Made by a program: the position numbers and the translations under genes. From Limnobaculum xujianqingii (GTDB lineage: Bacteria; Pseudomonadota; Gammaproteobacteria; Enterobacterales; Enterobacteriaceae), in the NCBI RefSeq assembly GCF_013394855.1, contig NZ_JABMLK010000001.1:2961283-3025282 (forward strand): a stretch of 64,000 nucleotides of DNA, given 5' to 3'. Positions 38,071 through 46,636 of the stretch are shown here, in pieces (the stretch's first letter is position 1; every line of letters starts with the position of its first letter). The notes under the pieces were generated by a model that saw only the letters and a program-made list of their open reading frames with translations, searched no databases and was not told where the DNA came from.

Positions 38071-38991
38071 ATGTCTCAATTACGTATTGGCGTTGCCGGG
38101 CTGGGTGGTATTGCCCAAAAAGCTTATTTACCGATACTCAGTCGTACTGAAAATTGGGCACTGGTTGGGGCTTTTTCACCAAATCAACAAAAGGCCAGAG
38201 TGATTTGCGATAGCTACCGCATTCCTTGCTTCTCCAGCCTGTCTGAACTGGCTCACCATTGTGATGCGGTTTTTGTTCACAGTAATACAGCCAGCCACTT
38301 TCAGGTTGTTAGTGAACTGCTAAAGCTGGGAGTTCATGTCTATGTGGATAAGCCGCTGGCAGAAACTCTGGAGCAATCCGAACAGTTGATTGAACTAGCC
38401 CATCGGCAGCGAAAAACGTTGATGGTAGGATTTAACCGACGCTTTGCGCCCTTGTATCAGCAGCTTAAGCAGAATATGGCTCAGGCTTCTTCTCTGCGTA
38501 TGGATAAGCATCGCACTAACAGTGTAGGGCCAAATGATGTGAGTTTTACCATGCTGGATGATTACCTGCATGTGGTTGATACCGCACTCTGGTTAGCTGG
38601 TCAGGAAGCCGGGCTAATGAGTGAACAGCTGTTGGTTAATCAGCAAAAACAGATGTTGTATGCCGAGCACCATTTCCGCTGTGGAAATACTATCGTTACC
38701 ACCAGTATGCACCGACAGGCGGGTAGTCAGCGGGAAAGCATACAGGCAGTCACCTCCGGAGCGGTTTATCTGGTCGAGGATATGCGCCGCTGGCAGAGTG
38801 AAAGTGTGCGGGGAATAGTTGAATTACCGGCCCCCGGCTGGCAAACCATGCTAGAACAACGTGGTTTTGACGGTGCAATTCGCCATTTTATTGAGGCGGT
38901 AAGCAATCAGACTCAGGCAGAAACCTCTGGCGAACAAGCGATTTACGCCCAGCGGATTGTAGAACAACTTCTGCAGAGCCACAGTGAGTAA
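38071..38991 (+). CDS. mviM: Gfo/Idh/MocA-family oxidoreductase MviM
   Basis: NAD(P)-dependent oxidoreductase family protein of 306 aa, aligning end to end with E. coli MviM (YceM, 307 aa). Rossmann motif GVAGLGGIAQKAYLP at the N-terminus, then VDKPLAE (the EKP-like motif) near residue 100 and MVGFNRRFAP. Substrate is unknown. There are two adjacent ATG codons; the second (38071) is at better distance from GGAGAG. In E. coli mviM stands beside murJ and near mdtG; here it stands alone, 111 bp from a divergent TPR-like gene. Confidence 0.9.
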   Translation: MSQLRIGVAGLGGIAQKAYLPILSRTENWALVGAFSPNQQKARVICDSYRIPCFSSLSELAHHCDAVFVHSNTASHFQVVSELLKLGVHVYVDKPLAETLEQSEQLIELAHRQRKTLMVGFNRRFAPLYQQLKQNMAQASSLRMDKHRTNSVGPNDVSFTMLDDYLHVVDTALWLAGQEAGLMSEQLLVNQQKQMLYAEHHFRCGNTIVTTSMHRQAGSQRESIQAVTSGAVYLVEDMRRWQSESVRGIVELPAPGWQTMLEQRGFDGAIRHFIEAVSNQTQAETSGEQAIYAQRIVEQLLQSHSE

Positions 38992-39056
38992 CCTAAAATA
39001 GAATTATATTCTGAGATGAATTACCGGCTTAATGCCCCGCCAGCGAGGATAAGACT

Positions 39057-40217
39057 ATGCAGCGTTCTTTAGATAGAGTCATTGAAGAAGCCATTTGGCC
39101 AGAAGCGGGCCTGACGCCAACTATCGTTGGTACAGTGGTATTAGTTTCACAATGCGGAAAACGATTATATCAACGAGCCGCCGGATATGCCGATCGGGAA
39201 AACCAAATCCCGATGATGATGGATACGCCGTTTCGCTTGTCATCCGTCACTAAATCTTTTGTAACGGCGGCTGCAGGTGTGCTGCTGGAACAGGGGCGAA
39301 TCGGGCTGGATGATCCTATTACTAAATGGTTGCCTGATTTTACCCCCTCTTTACCGGATGGTAGCCAGCCGGATATTACTATTGCTCACCTGCTTTCTCA
39401 CTCTGCCGGATTAAATTATGGTTTTTCTGAAGAGCCAGATGGCCCTTATCATCAGTCAGGCGTTTCAGACGGACTGGATATCTCCGGGTTGACGCTGGAA
39501 GAGAATCTTCGACGCATAGCCAGTGCACCATTACTGTACCCACCAGGAACATCAATACAATATTCAGTGGCAACCGATGTTTTAGGGGCAGTGATTGCTC
39601 AGGTATGCGCTACTAATCTGGCAGATGCTATCCGTCAGTTGGTCACGGAACCATTAGGTATCATCAACAGCGGCTTTATAGTTTCCGAACCAGAACGGCT
39701 TGCCGTGCCTTATGTTAATAGCTCGCCTGAACCAAGAAAAATGGAAGCAGACGAATGGCTGGTTGATCCAGAGGCTGGTATTGCCGGTGGTATTCATTTT
39801 TCTCCTGGCAGGGCGCTGGAATCAGGAGAGTTTTTCTCTGGTGGTGCAGGTATGGTGGGTACCGCCGAAGATGTTGAACGGCTATTACAGGTATTTCGAA
39901 CCGGAGGTCATCCGCTGTTTGGTAAACAGACGCTGAATCAACTATTAACCGACCGGGCTGGAGATTTGGAGTTCAACCCGGGTTGGGGCTTTGCTTCCAG
40001 CTGGCAGGTATTAAGAGATCCGCTATTGGCTAACTCTCCGCAATCGCCAGGTACTATTGGTTGGGGAGGCGTATACGGTCATAGTTGGTTTATCGATTTT
40101 GAGCAGGATCTCAGCGTAGTGGTGATGACCAATACATCCCTGGAGGGACTATTTGGGGAATTTATTGAAGACATTCGTGATGCGGTTTATATGGCCCTGC
40201 TGGCGAAGGCATCCTGA
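39057..40217 (+). CDS. Serine hydrolase of the beta-lactamase class C / esterase EstB family
   Basis: A 386 aa protein with the SxxK motif SVTK (residues 63-66), a tyrosine motif in the IQYSVATD segment, and GHSWF in the place of the KTG box. No signal peptide is seen, so it is likely a cytoplasmic esterase-type member and not a periplasmic beta-lactamase. It follows mviM by 65 bp on the same strand, possibly as a two-gene unit. Substrate cannot be predicted. Confidence 0.85.
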   Translation: MQRSLDRVIEEAIWPEAGLTPTIVGTVVLVSQCGKRLYQRAAGYADRENQIPMMMDTPFRLSSVTKSFVTAAAGVLLEQGRIGLDDPITKWLPDFTPSLPDGSQPDITIAHLLSHSAGLNYGFSEEPDGPYHQSGVSDGLDISGLTLEENLRRIASAPLLYPPGTSIQYSVATDVLGAVIAQVCATNLADAIRQLVTEPLGIINSGFIVSEPERLAVPYVNSSPEPRKMEADEWLVDPEAGIAGGIHFSPGRALESGEFFSGGAGMVGTAEDVERLLQVFRTGGHPLFGKQTLNQLLTDRAGDLEFNPGWGFASSWQVLRDPLLANSPQSPGTIGWGGVYGHSWFIDFEQDLSVVVMTNTSLEGLFGEFIEDIRDAVYMALLAKAS

Positions 40218-40323
40218 TATGAATAACGGTTGTTGAGTTTAATTGCTGATGATTGTGAGTGGTGGAAAATAGGCTATGATAGCCGGGATATTGGCTAATA
40301 TGACAAGGATGTAACCATCCAAT

Positions 40324-41358
40324 ATGGTTGAACCTAAAACCCATAATCAAAAACTGAGTGCGCTTTTAACTTCTGTAAAAGAGAAGGTGAATGCAGCACA
40401 GGATCAACAACAGCTGATTGATGCCATCGAGCAGGTTAAGGCGTTTGGCGGACCGTTAAAATTTAACCATGGTAAACGCTATGCGGTGGCTATTGTTGCC
40501 GTACTGGCCGGTTTAATTATTGCTGGTATTCAATGGTATCAATATCGTCATCTGAGTAGTGGTACTACCATTTTGCTGGTGCTGTTAGCGATAACGGCGA
40601 TCGCCATGATGGTTTGGAGCTGGCGTAAAAACAGTTCTATTGGCAATCTGGCAGATGAACTGTTTCAACAGGATTTACTGTTTGATAATGGCCTGCAACA
40701 GGTAAGTGTTGAGCCAGAAGCAGCAGCAAGTGAATTGATGTCCCGATTTCATGAGTTCAATCGGGGCAATTATTCCCAAGAGATTAAAGCGCTGTATCAG
40801 GGTCATTATCAGGGAAAAGAGCATGCCTTTGACTATCACTTTTACCATTTCCACTATGTGGATAAACGAACCACAGTAACCACAGATAGCAAAGGACGTC
40901 CCAGAACTCGTACTACCTACGATCATTACGATCGCTATGGTATCTATTTACCCTTCATCTATGTCAGCAATCTGGCGCTGGTTGGTAAATCGGTTAGTGG
41001 ACTATCAGGTTCTATCTATAAGCCAGCTTCTAATCGATTCAATAAACTCTATCGGGTAGTTGGTGATAGCGAAATGACCGCGGCTAAATTCCTTAAGCCA
41101 GCACTGGTGCTTGCCTGCGAAGATATTGCTGCAACCATGAGTGAGCTGAATTTTGAATTTAACCCGCAGGCTGAATTATGTATGTCTTTCAGAGATAGCG
41201 ATGTGATTACGCTGCAAAGAAGCAGTGACTTTAATGCGCCTGATGATTTTATTCAGTTAATCAGACAGCATAATGAACTGCCAAAGCTGAAAGCAGCATT
41301 AGTGCATATTGAAACTTTAATGGTCTATTCAGACAGTAACTTCAGGAAAACCACATAA
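40324..41358 (+). CDS. DUF3137-type membrane protein, partner of LemA
   Basis: A 344 aa protein with two close membrane helices (about residues 54-72 and 78-98) after a cytosolic N-terminus. The C-terminal domain contains HYQGKEHAFDYHFYHFHYVDKRTTV and FNRLYRVVGDSE-type segments typical of DUF3137 proteins, which often pair with LemA. Its stop overlaps the start of the lemA gene downstream by one base (TAATG). The function of the pair is unknown; an envelope or membrane-remodelling role is inferred. Confidence 0.8.
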   Translation: MVEPKTHNQKLSALLTSVKEKVNAAQDQQQLIDAIEQVKAFGGPLKFNHGKRYAVAIVAVLAGLIIAGIQWYQYRHLSSGTTILLVLLAITAIAMMVWSWRKNSSIGNLADELFQQDLLFDNGLQQVSVEPEAAASELMSRFHEFNRGNYSQEIKALYQGHYQGKEHAFDYHFYHFHYVDKRTTVTTDSKGRPRTRTTYDHYDRYGIYLPFIYVSNLALVGKSVSGLSGSIYKPASNRFNKLYRVVGDSEMTAAKFLKPALVLACEDIAATMSELNFEFNPQAELCMSFRDSDVITLQRSSDFNAPDDFIQLIRQHNELPKLKAALVHIETLMVYSDSNFRKTT

Positions 41359-41930
41359 TGTTAGAGCTATGGATCCCTTTAGGCATCATCGTACTGGTGA
41401 TTATTATTGGTATCGTGATTTATAACGGTATCGTTAGTCGGATGAACGCCGTCGCCCGCGCCTGGGCTGATGTGGTGGTTCAGGAACGGCAAAAGAACAA
41501 TATTATTCTCGATCTGGAGAAGATTGCTGCTCAATACAGCCAGTATGAGTCATCCATTATGGCTAAAGTCACCGAACTGCGTACTTCACTGAATCGCCTG
41601 AATACCGAAGATATGGATCTGGCAACGCTGTCAGAAACCCGAACCAAAACCAGCAGTTTGCTAAGTGGTTTGTATGCCGTAGCAGAAAACTACCCGGACC
41701 TGAAAGCTTCATCACTGTATAACAATGTGATGGCTGAAATTTCAGAACAGCAGGAAAATATTGGCGCTGCTATCCGCATCTTTAACCAGAATGTGGAAGA
41801 CTTTAATAACGGCATCGAAGTGATACCTAATTCTCTGATTAACAGCATGTTTAATAAGAAGAGAAAACTGAAGACGTTTAGTGATGCGCAGGCTGAGAGT
41901 GGGTTTGAGTATCGGCCGGATATACACTGA
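41358..41930 (+). CDS. LemA family protein (DUF3137-linked copy)
   Basis: A 190 aa LemA protein: membrane helix at about 5-24 (IPLGIIVLVIIIGIVIYNGI), then the helix bundle with ARAWADVVVQERQKNNIILDLEKIA and a conserved AENYPDLKASSLYNNVM. It is more distant from the other two LemA proteins in this window than they are from each other. Translationally coupled to the DUF3137 gene. A short hairpin follows the stop. Confidence 0.9.
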   Translation: MLELWIPLGIIVLVIIIGIVIYNGIVSRMNAVARAWADVVVQERQKNNIILDLEKIAAQYSQYESSIMAKVTELRTSLNRLNTEDMDLATLSETRTKTSSLLSGLYAVAENYPDLKASSLYNNVMAEISEQQENIGAAIRIFNQNVEDFNNGIEVIPNSLINSMFNKKRKLKTFSDAQAESGFEYRPDIH

Positions 41931-41936
41931 GAAAAG

Positions 41937-41962
41937 ATGGTCGCTTTAGCGACCATTAAGAT
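41937..41962 (+). terminator. Hairpin after the DUF3137-lemA pair
   Basis: ATGGTCGC-TTTA-GCGACCAT starts six bases after the lemA stop. The downstream T content is modest (TAAGATTT), so termination efficiency is uncertain. Confidence 0.6.
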
Positions 41963-42286
41963 TTGGTTCAGAGTAAATTGCGTTCGCTAATGATGCTGAG
42001 TTTGAATGTTTTGTCCCGTGTAAATTTCGCCGCCTTTGATGCCGTGAATATCTCGGCAATGGTGTTTGCGTCGAGCAAAGGGGCGTTGAGGTGAACGCCC
42101 CTTTGCACTCCCCGCACCTGCGCAGCCGACTGTTGACCGCCGCGTTGCGGCGGCAACCTCAGTCAGCAAAAAAATGACGCACCGGCGCAGAGCTGCTCCA
42201 GATGTCGCTGCGCCTCGCCCCGCATCCCTGCGGGTCGTGCTATTTTTTTGCTTCCTTCGGCAACATTCGGATGCTTTAACCTGAAA
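41963..42286. other. GC-rich multi-hairpin intergenic region, possibly a satellite-phage relic
   Basis: No supported gene. Strong inverted repeats include GCAAAGGGGCGT (42075-42086) / ACGCCCCTTTGC (42095-42106), CCGCCGC-GTT-GCGGCGG near 42140-42156, and flanking AGCAAAAAAAT (about 42164) / ATTTTTTTGCT (about 42242). Minus-strand frames read fragments such as TIAEIFTASKAAKFTRDKT, which I associate from memory with Icd/Ash-like ORFs near P4-type satellites. This assignment is tentative. The GGGCAAA array follows directly. Confidence 0.4.
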
Positions 42287-42481
42287 GGCAAAGGGCAAAG
42301 GGCAAAGGGCAAAGGGCAAAGGGCAAAGGGCAAAGGGCAAAGGGCAAAGGGCAAAGGGCAAAGGGCAAAGGGCAAAGGGCAAAGGGCAAAGGGCAAAGGG
42401 CAAAGGGCAAAGGGCAAAGGGCAAAGGGCAAAGGGCAAAGGGCAAAGGGCAAAGGGCAAAGGGCAAAGGGCAAAGGGCAAA
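42287..42481 (+). repeat. Heptanucleotide array (GGGCAAA)27
   Basis: 27 perfect, uninterrupted copies of GGGCAAA at 42293-42481, preceded by one copy lacking its first G (42287-42292). On the plus strand it is a run of G3 tracts with four-base loops and could form G-quadruplexes. All six-frame ORFs through it (repeating ALCPLPF or KGQRAKG) are artefacts of the array. Perfect identity points to recent expansion by slippage; copy number may vary between isolates. Confidence 0.97.
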
Positions 42482-42538
42482 ATATAATAATAAATGCCTG
42501 AATGAATCATCTGGCTGGCAGTTAACATTGCTAATTGT

Positions 42539-42695
42539 CGGGAGAGGCCGCCGTTGGGGTCGTAGCAGCTTTAGCTGCCGGAGCGCCCCTAGGCGGACTA
42601 GGCCCGACACCCTCCAGACTTAAGTACAGAGGGTCTTCCGGCCGAGCACACTTGTGATATGAGCAATATCGCCTTTACGGCCGGAATATCCACAG
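42539..42695 (-). repeat. Composite intergenic hairpin repeat, copy 2 (inverted)
   Basis: Reverse orientation to copy 1. It keeps the right end (GGGAGAG at 42540, then CGTTGGGGTCG), a shortened hairpin-B region (CAGCTTTAGCTG), the GGCCCGAC junction (42601-42608) and hairpin A with arms TTCCGGCCG (about 42636) and CGGCCGGAA (about 42679). Confidence 0.8.
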
Positions 42696-42723
42696 TCGCC
42701 AATAGTAAAAAATGCTGATTGAG

Positions 42724-42825
42724 AGACTAGGCCCGACACACCGCAGACTTAAGTACAAACGGTCTTCCGGCCGAGCACATTTGCTATATGAGCAATATCG
42801 TCTTTACGGCCGGAATATCCACAGC
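42724..42825 (-). repeat. Intergenic hairpin repeat, copy 3 (hairpin A only)
   Basis: Direct tandem neighbour of copy 2, with the same order: ACTAGGCCCGACAC, CAGACTTAAGTACA, TTCCGGCCGAGCACA, loop, TTTACGGCCGGAATATCCACAG. The spacing of about 127 bp between equivalent points of copies 2 and 3 indicates a local tandem duplication. Confidence 0.8.
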
Positions 42826-42846
42826 AGCTAATAGTAAAATATCAAT

Positions 42847-42868
42847 CGGCGGGCTAAGCCCGCCGAAC
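42847..42868 (-). terminator. Hairpin downstream of ggt
   Basis: CGGCGGGCT-A-AGCCCGCCG, 34 bp after the ggt stop on the minus strand, followed in that direction by ATTGATATTTT. A plausible terminator for ggt, although the T-run is imperfect. Confidence 0.55.
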
Positions 42869-42898
42869 TCCATAACCAAGTAAAAAACGAAATATTAC

Positions 42899-44635
42899 TT
42901 AATACCCCGCCGCTAAATCATCCTTAGATCTCGGATCCGCCGCACCAAACAGCCCTTCCGGCGTCACCACAATACTCTGTGTGCTACCCATGGTTGGCTT
43001 GATACTGACTTTATGCCCTTTCTTCTCTAACAGCTTAATGGTGTCGATACCGATACCTTTCTCAACCCGGATCTCTTCCGGCAGCCACTGATGGTGAATT
43101 CGCGGTGCGTTAGTGGCTTCAGCAATATTCATATTGAATTCAATAGTATTGAGGACAATCTGTAATACCGTGGTAATGATACGACTGCCGCCAGGGCTAC
43201 CGGTTACCAGAACCACTTTACCATCCTGAGTGACAATAGTGGGTGACATCGACGATAGTGGACGTTTTCCTGCCTGAACCGCATTGGCTTCGCCACCGAT
43301 TAAACCATATACGTTAGGAACACCCGGTTTGGCAGAAAAATCGTCCATTTGGTTATTTAACAAAATGCCGCTTTTCCCTGCCACAATACCGCTACCAAAA
43401 TTAGTATTCAGAGTATAGGTTACCGCAACGGCATTACCCTGAGAGTCTACTACTGAATAGTGGGTGGTTTGATCGCTTTCATACGGCTCCAGCTTGCCCG
43501 GCTTGATAGTGCTGGAGGGGTTAGCTTTATCGAGATGAATTTGTGAAGCTAGCTGTTTAGCGTATTTCTTACTGGTTAGTGCGCTAACCGGTACTTTAAC
43601 GAAGTCCGGATCTCCCAAATATTCTGAACGGTCAGCATAGGCATACTTCATGGCTTCAGACATGACATGAATGGCATCAGCGCTGTTTTGCCCCATGGCT
43701 TTCAGATCGAAGTTTTCCAGAATATTCAGAATCTGAATAATATGGATACCGCCAGAAGATGGGGCTGGCATTGAGTAGATCTCATAGCCCTTATAAGTAC
43801 CGGAAACAGGGGTACGCTCAACGGCTTTATAGGCAGCCAGATCTTGTTTGGTAATCAGACCGCCATTTTTTGCCATCTCATTGGCTATTTCATCGGCGAT
43901 CTTGCCCTGATAAAACGCAGCGGGTCCGTCAGCAGCAATCATACTCAGGCTGTTTGCCAGATCGGTCTGAACCAGCGTTTCACCCTTTTTCCACGGGGTA
44001 CCACCTGATTTTATGAAGATAACCCGACTGTTAGGGTTATCAAGCAGAACTTCCCGGCCGTAAACATCTAAATCATCTGCCAGCGCATCATTGACCACAA
44101 AACCCTCTTTTGCCAGCTTAATGGCGGGTTTTAATAGTTCAGCTACAGGCATTGAGCCATATTTCTCATTGGCTAAAGCAAAACCAGCAACGGTACCAGG
44201 AACGCCAGATGCTAAATGGCTGGTGAGTGATTTTTTGCTGTCAGCATTGCCTTTCTCATCCAGAAACATATCCCGTGTTGCTTTTGACGGAGCCATTTCC
44301 CGGAAGTCGATAGCGGTTGTTTTGCCATCTTTGGTTCGAATAAGCATAAAACCACCGCCGCCAATATTTCCGGCTTGCGGGTGGGTAACCGCCAGCGTAT
44401 AGCCAATCGCAACGGCCGCATCGACGGCATTACCACCCTGCTTCAATACCTCGACCCCTACCTGCGTTGCTGTGCTATTCACGGAAGAAACCATACCGTT
44501 TTTTGCATACACCGGGTGGAAGATATCCTCTTCAACACCATAGGAGACGACTTTTGCCGCTAATGTTCCCTGCCAAAACAGCAGAAAAGCTAAGATCAGA
44601 TATCGCACACTGCCTTTTCTTAACATACTCAACAT
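42899..44635 (-). CDS. ggt: Gamma-glutamyltranspeptidase, periplasmic
   Basis: Ntn-hydrolase that cleaves the gamma-glutamyl bond of glutathione and related peptides in the periplasm. The 578 aa precursor has a signal peptide (about 1-26, ending LAAK) and the self-cleavage site before the catalytic Thr in DQTTHYSVVDSQGNAVAVTY (about residue 390), giving large and small subunits. The GSPGGSRIITTV loop near 480 is also typical. Ribosome site GAGGAAAC precedes the ATG. Length matches E. coli Ggt (580 aa). Confidence 0.96.
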   Translation of the reverse strand: MLSMLRKGSVRYLILAFLLFWQGTLAAKVVSYGVEEDIFHPVYAKNGMVSSVNSTATQVGVEVLKQGGNAVDAAVAIGYTLAVTHPQAGNIGGGGFMLIRTKDGKTTAIDFREMAPSKATRDMFLDEKGNADSKKSLTSHLASGVPGTVAGFALANEKYGSMPVAELLKPAIKLAKEGFVVNDALADDLDVYGREVLLDNPNSRVIFIKSGGTPWKKGETLVQTDLANSLSMIAADGPAAFYQGKIADEIANEMAKNGGLITKQDLAAYKAVERTPVSGTYKGYEIYSMPAPSSGGIHIIQILNILENFDLKAMGQNSADAIHVMSEAMKYAYADRSEYLGDPDFVKVPVSALTSKKYAKQLASQIHLDKANPSSTIKPGKLEPYESDQTTHYSVVDSQGNAVAVTYTLNTNFGSGIVAGKSGILLNNQMDDFSAKPGVPNVYGLIGGEANAVQAGKRPLSSMSPTIVTQDGKVVLVTGSPGGSRIITTVLQIVLNTIEFNMNIAEATNAPRIHHQWLPEEIRVEKGIGIDTIKLLEKKGHKVSIKPTMGSTQSIVVTPEGLFGAADPRSKDDLAAGY

Positions 44636-45056
44636 AACGTTTCCTCTGTGATGAAATAGCTCAATTTTGTAACAATAAATTTACATTAGAGGATTATTCA
44701 GGCTTTGACCAGCAAAGAAATGGCAAGAATGGGGCAGAAATTTGGGGGAGCATCACGTTTTAAAACAAAATATGCATTTTGTAATAATAACCGGTGGAAC
44801 AAAAAATAGATTCAGGGGCATCGCATTGCCCTTAGATTGATAGCAAAGTCTAATTTGTAGCGTTATATCTTAGAATAGCCAATCGGAGGGAGAGGGGGCT
44901 GTGGGGGACGACCTGGCGGACGTGCTCCATAGCTGAGTACAAACGGTTTACCGACCGCACTCAGCGTTAATTTAAGCACATTGCTTTTACGGTCGGAATA
45001 TCCACAGATGCTAATTTATTAAGTTCGCCAGCAGCCTTGGGGGCATCCCTCAGACT
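44636..45056. other. Intergenic region between ggt and the GFA-domain gene
   Basis: 421 bp without a gene. The first ~200 bp should carry the ggt promoter; I cannot pick it with confidence. The second half is occupied by composite repeat copy 4 (44880-45016). Confidence 0.5.
44880..45016 (-). repeat. Composite intergenic hairpin repeat, copy 4 (diverged, inverted)
   Basis: Begins with the conserved end AATCGGAGGGAGAGG (reverse of CTCTCCCTCCGATT in copy 1), keeps CTGAGTACAAACGG and a hairpin-A relative with arms TACCGACCG and CGGTCGGAA, and ends TATCCACAG. The compensated change in both arms (GGCCG to GACCG with CGGTC) suggests the stem itself is what is kept. Confidence 0.75.
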
Positions 45057-45452
45057 TTAAGGCCGCTCTTCAAACTTTGGATTATCATCACAGAGATCTT
45101 CCCACTCTGCTTTTGACGCAGTGAAAATATGCATTTTCTCTGTAGGATTAATTGGCGTGTCCAGTGTTCCTATCCGCAGGCGATAGGCTTCGGGTTGATT
45201 ATCTCTGGCGCTGTAGAGCGGAGAACCGCAATCGCCGCAGAAAATACGATGAACTCCCGGAGTAGAAGAAAAGCTTTTTAAACTTTCTTTGCCGGTCAGC
45301 AGAGTGAATTTGTCAGAATGAATCAGTGCCGCGGAATTAAACGCCGTTCCGGTTGCTTTACGACACTTAGAGCAGTGACAGAAAAACAGCTGATTAATGG
45401 GTTCATCTAATTGATAAGTTACTGCGCCACACAGGCAACTGCCTTTTAACAT
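45057..45452 (-). CDS. GFA/CENP-V-domain protein
   Basis: A 131 aa zinc-binding protein of the glutathione-dependent formaldehyde-activating (GFA) family. Cysteine motifs GSCLCGAVTY, FFCHCSKCRKATG and IFCGDCGSPLYS supply two zinc sites. The frame opens at 45476, but GGAG lies seven bases before the ATG at 45452 (MLKGSCLCG), the usual start. True formaldehyde activation is shown for few members; function here is unknown. Confidence 0.88.
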   Translation of the reverse strand: MLKGSCLCGAVTYQLDEPINQLFFCHCSKCRKATGTAFNSAALIHSDKFTLLTGKESLKSFSSTPGVHRIFCGDCGSPLYSARDNQPEAYRLRIGTLDTPINPTEKMHIFTASKAEWEDLCDDNPKFEERP

Positions 45453-45546
45453 GGTACGCTCCAGATTGATAATCACTGATAGATATAAAATATATACTTA
45501 CTGGCTGATGCTGTAAATTTGGCAACATCAGCTCCTATTGATCACA

Positions 45547-46539
45547 TCAGGCCTTTTGCCAGTGGGTTGCAGCCCATTGCGCTTGTTGTTCATCGGATAA
45601 AAAGGTCCATGCCACAATACGGCTGGCCTTCTGCCCCTGGGCCATATCGATGGTTTTTATCTCAGTAGCGCCAGCATAACGCAGGGCGTGATACAGAATA
45701 GGTAGAGTGGTTTTTTTAGATACCAGCGTGGTAAACCACAGGCTCTGTTGAGCAAAGGTCGCGCTTTCCTGTGCCATTTGGCGCACGAACTGTTCTTCTC
45801 CCCCTTCGCACCAAAGCTCATGATTTTTACCGCCGAAATTGAGTACTGGTTTATTGTCATTTTTTAGATGGCCCAGATTACGCTGCTTTTTCAGGTTAAC
45901 TGCTTCAGCTTCCTGCGCGAAAGCGTGGAATGGAGGATTACACAGAGTAATATCAAACCGGTCAGTGGGTTTAATTATGCCGCTGAAAATGCGCTCAGCC
46001 TCTTTTTGCAGGCGAATATCCAATGCTTTAGAGAGATTACGATTGACTTCTGCCAGTAGCCTGGCGCTGCTAACTGATACCGGGTCGATATCGGTGCCTA
46101 CAAATTTCCAGCCATAGCTGATATGACCAATAATCGGGTAGATGGCATTAGCCCCAACGCCAATATCCAACGCATGAACCGCATTACCGCGCGGTACTTG
46201 CCCGCCATTATTTTGCGCCAGAATATCTGCCAGATAGTGAATATAGTCAGCCCGACCGGGAATTGGCGGACAAAGATAACCAGCCGGAATATCCCACTGT
46301 TCAATACGATAAAAGTGTTTTAACAGCGCTTTATTCAGCATTTTTACCGCAGCAGGATCGGAAAAATTGACCGAAAGATCGCCATACTTATTGGGTGATA
46401 CAAAAGGGGCAAGTTCGGGGCAGCTGGCTATCAGCGCAGGGAAGTCATAGCGTTGGCGATGCAGGTTACGCGGGTGCAATTCTGATTTTTGCGTCGGAAA
46501 CGGCTTTTTAGATGGCGTCATAGTGGTGTCAGCTACCAT
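45547..46539 (-). CDS. rlmF: 23S rRNA (adenine1618-N6)-methyltransferase
   Basis: RlmF (YbiN) methylates A1618 of 23S rRNA using S-adenosylmethionine. The 330 aa protein has [16 protein letters not shown] as the SAM motif, GTDIDPVSV after it and the catalytic NPPFH motif of N6-adenine methyltransferases (about residue 206). [12 protein letters not shown] near the N-terminus is a family hallmark. The start could be a few codons later (MTPSKK). Length agrees with the family. Confidence 0.93.
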   Translation of the reverse strand: MVADTTMTPSKKPFPTQKSELHPRNLHRQRYDFPALIASCPELAPFVSPNKYGDLSVNFSDPAAVKMLNKALLKHFYRIEQWDIPAGYLCPPIPGRADYIHYLADILAQNNGGQVPRGNAVHALDIGVGANAIYPIIGHISYGWKFVGTDIDPVSVSSARLLAEVNRNLSKALDIRLQKEAERIFSGIIKPTDRFDITLCNPPFHAFAQEAEAVNLKKQRNLGHLKNDNKPVLNFGGKNHELWCEGGEEQFVRQMAQESATFAQQSLWFTTLVSKKTTLPILYHALRYAGATEIKTIDMAQGQKASRIVAWTFLSDEQQAQWAATHWQKA

Positions 46540-46636
46540 TGCAGAAGGTGAAACGTTAGGTTCAATTAACTGAACCGCAATGGGGGCATTGTACGTGAAT
46601 TAGAAACCGACTGGCAGAAGAAATCGGCTTGATGAC

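Noticed and set aside
39057..40217. Class C beta-lactamase resistance gene
   Set aside because: No signal peptide and no KTG box; it fits esterase-type serine hydrolases better.
42293..42481. Possible CRISPR array
   Set aside because: Units are 7 bp and contiguous with no spacers; no cas genes are in the window.
41987..42610. Long minus- and plus-strand reading frames with ALCPLPF or KGQRAKG repeats
   Set aside because: They exist only because the 7-bp array has no stop codon in any frame; no start site or family supports them.
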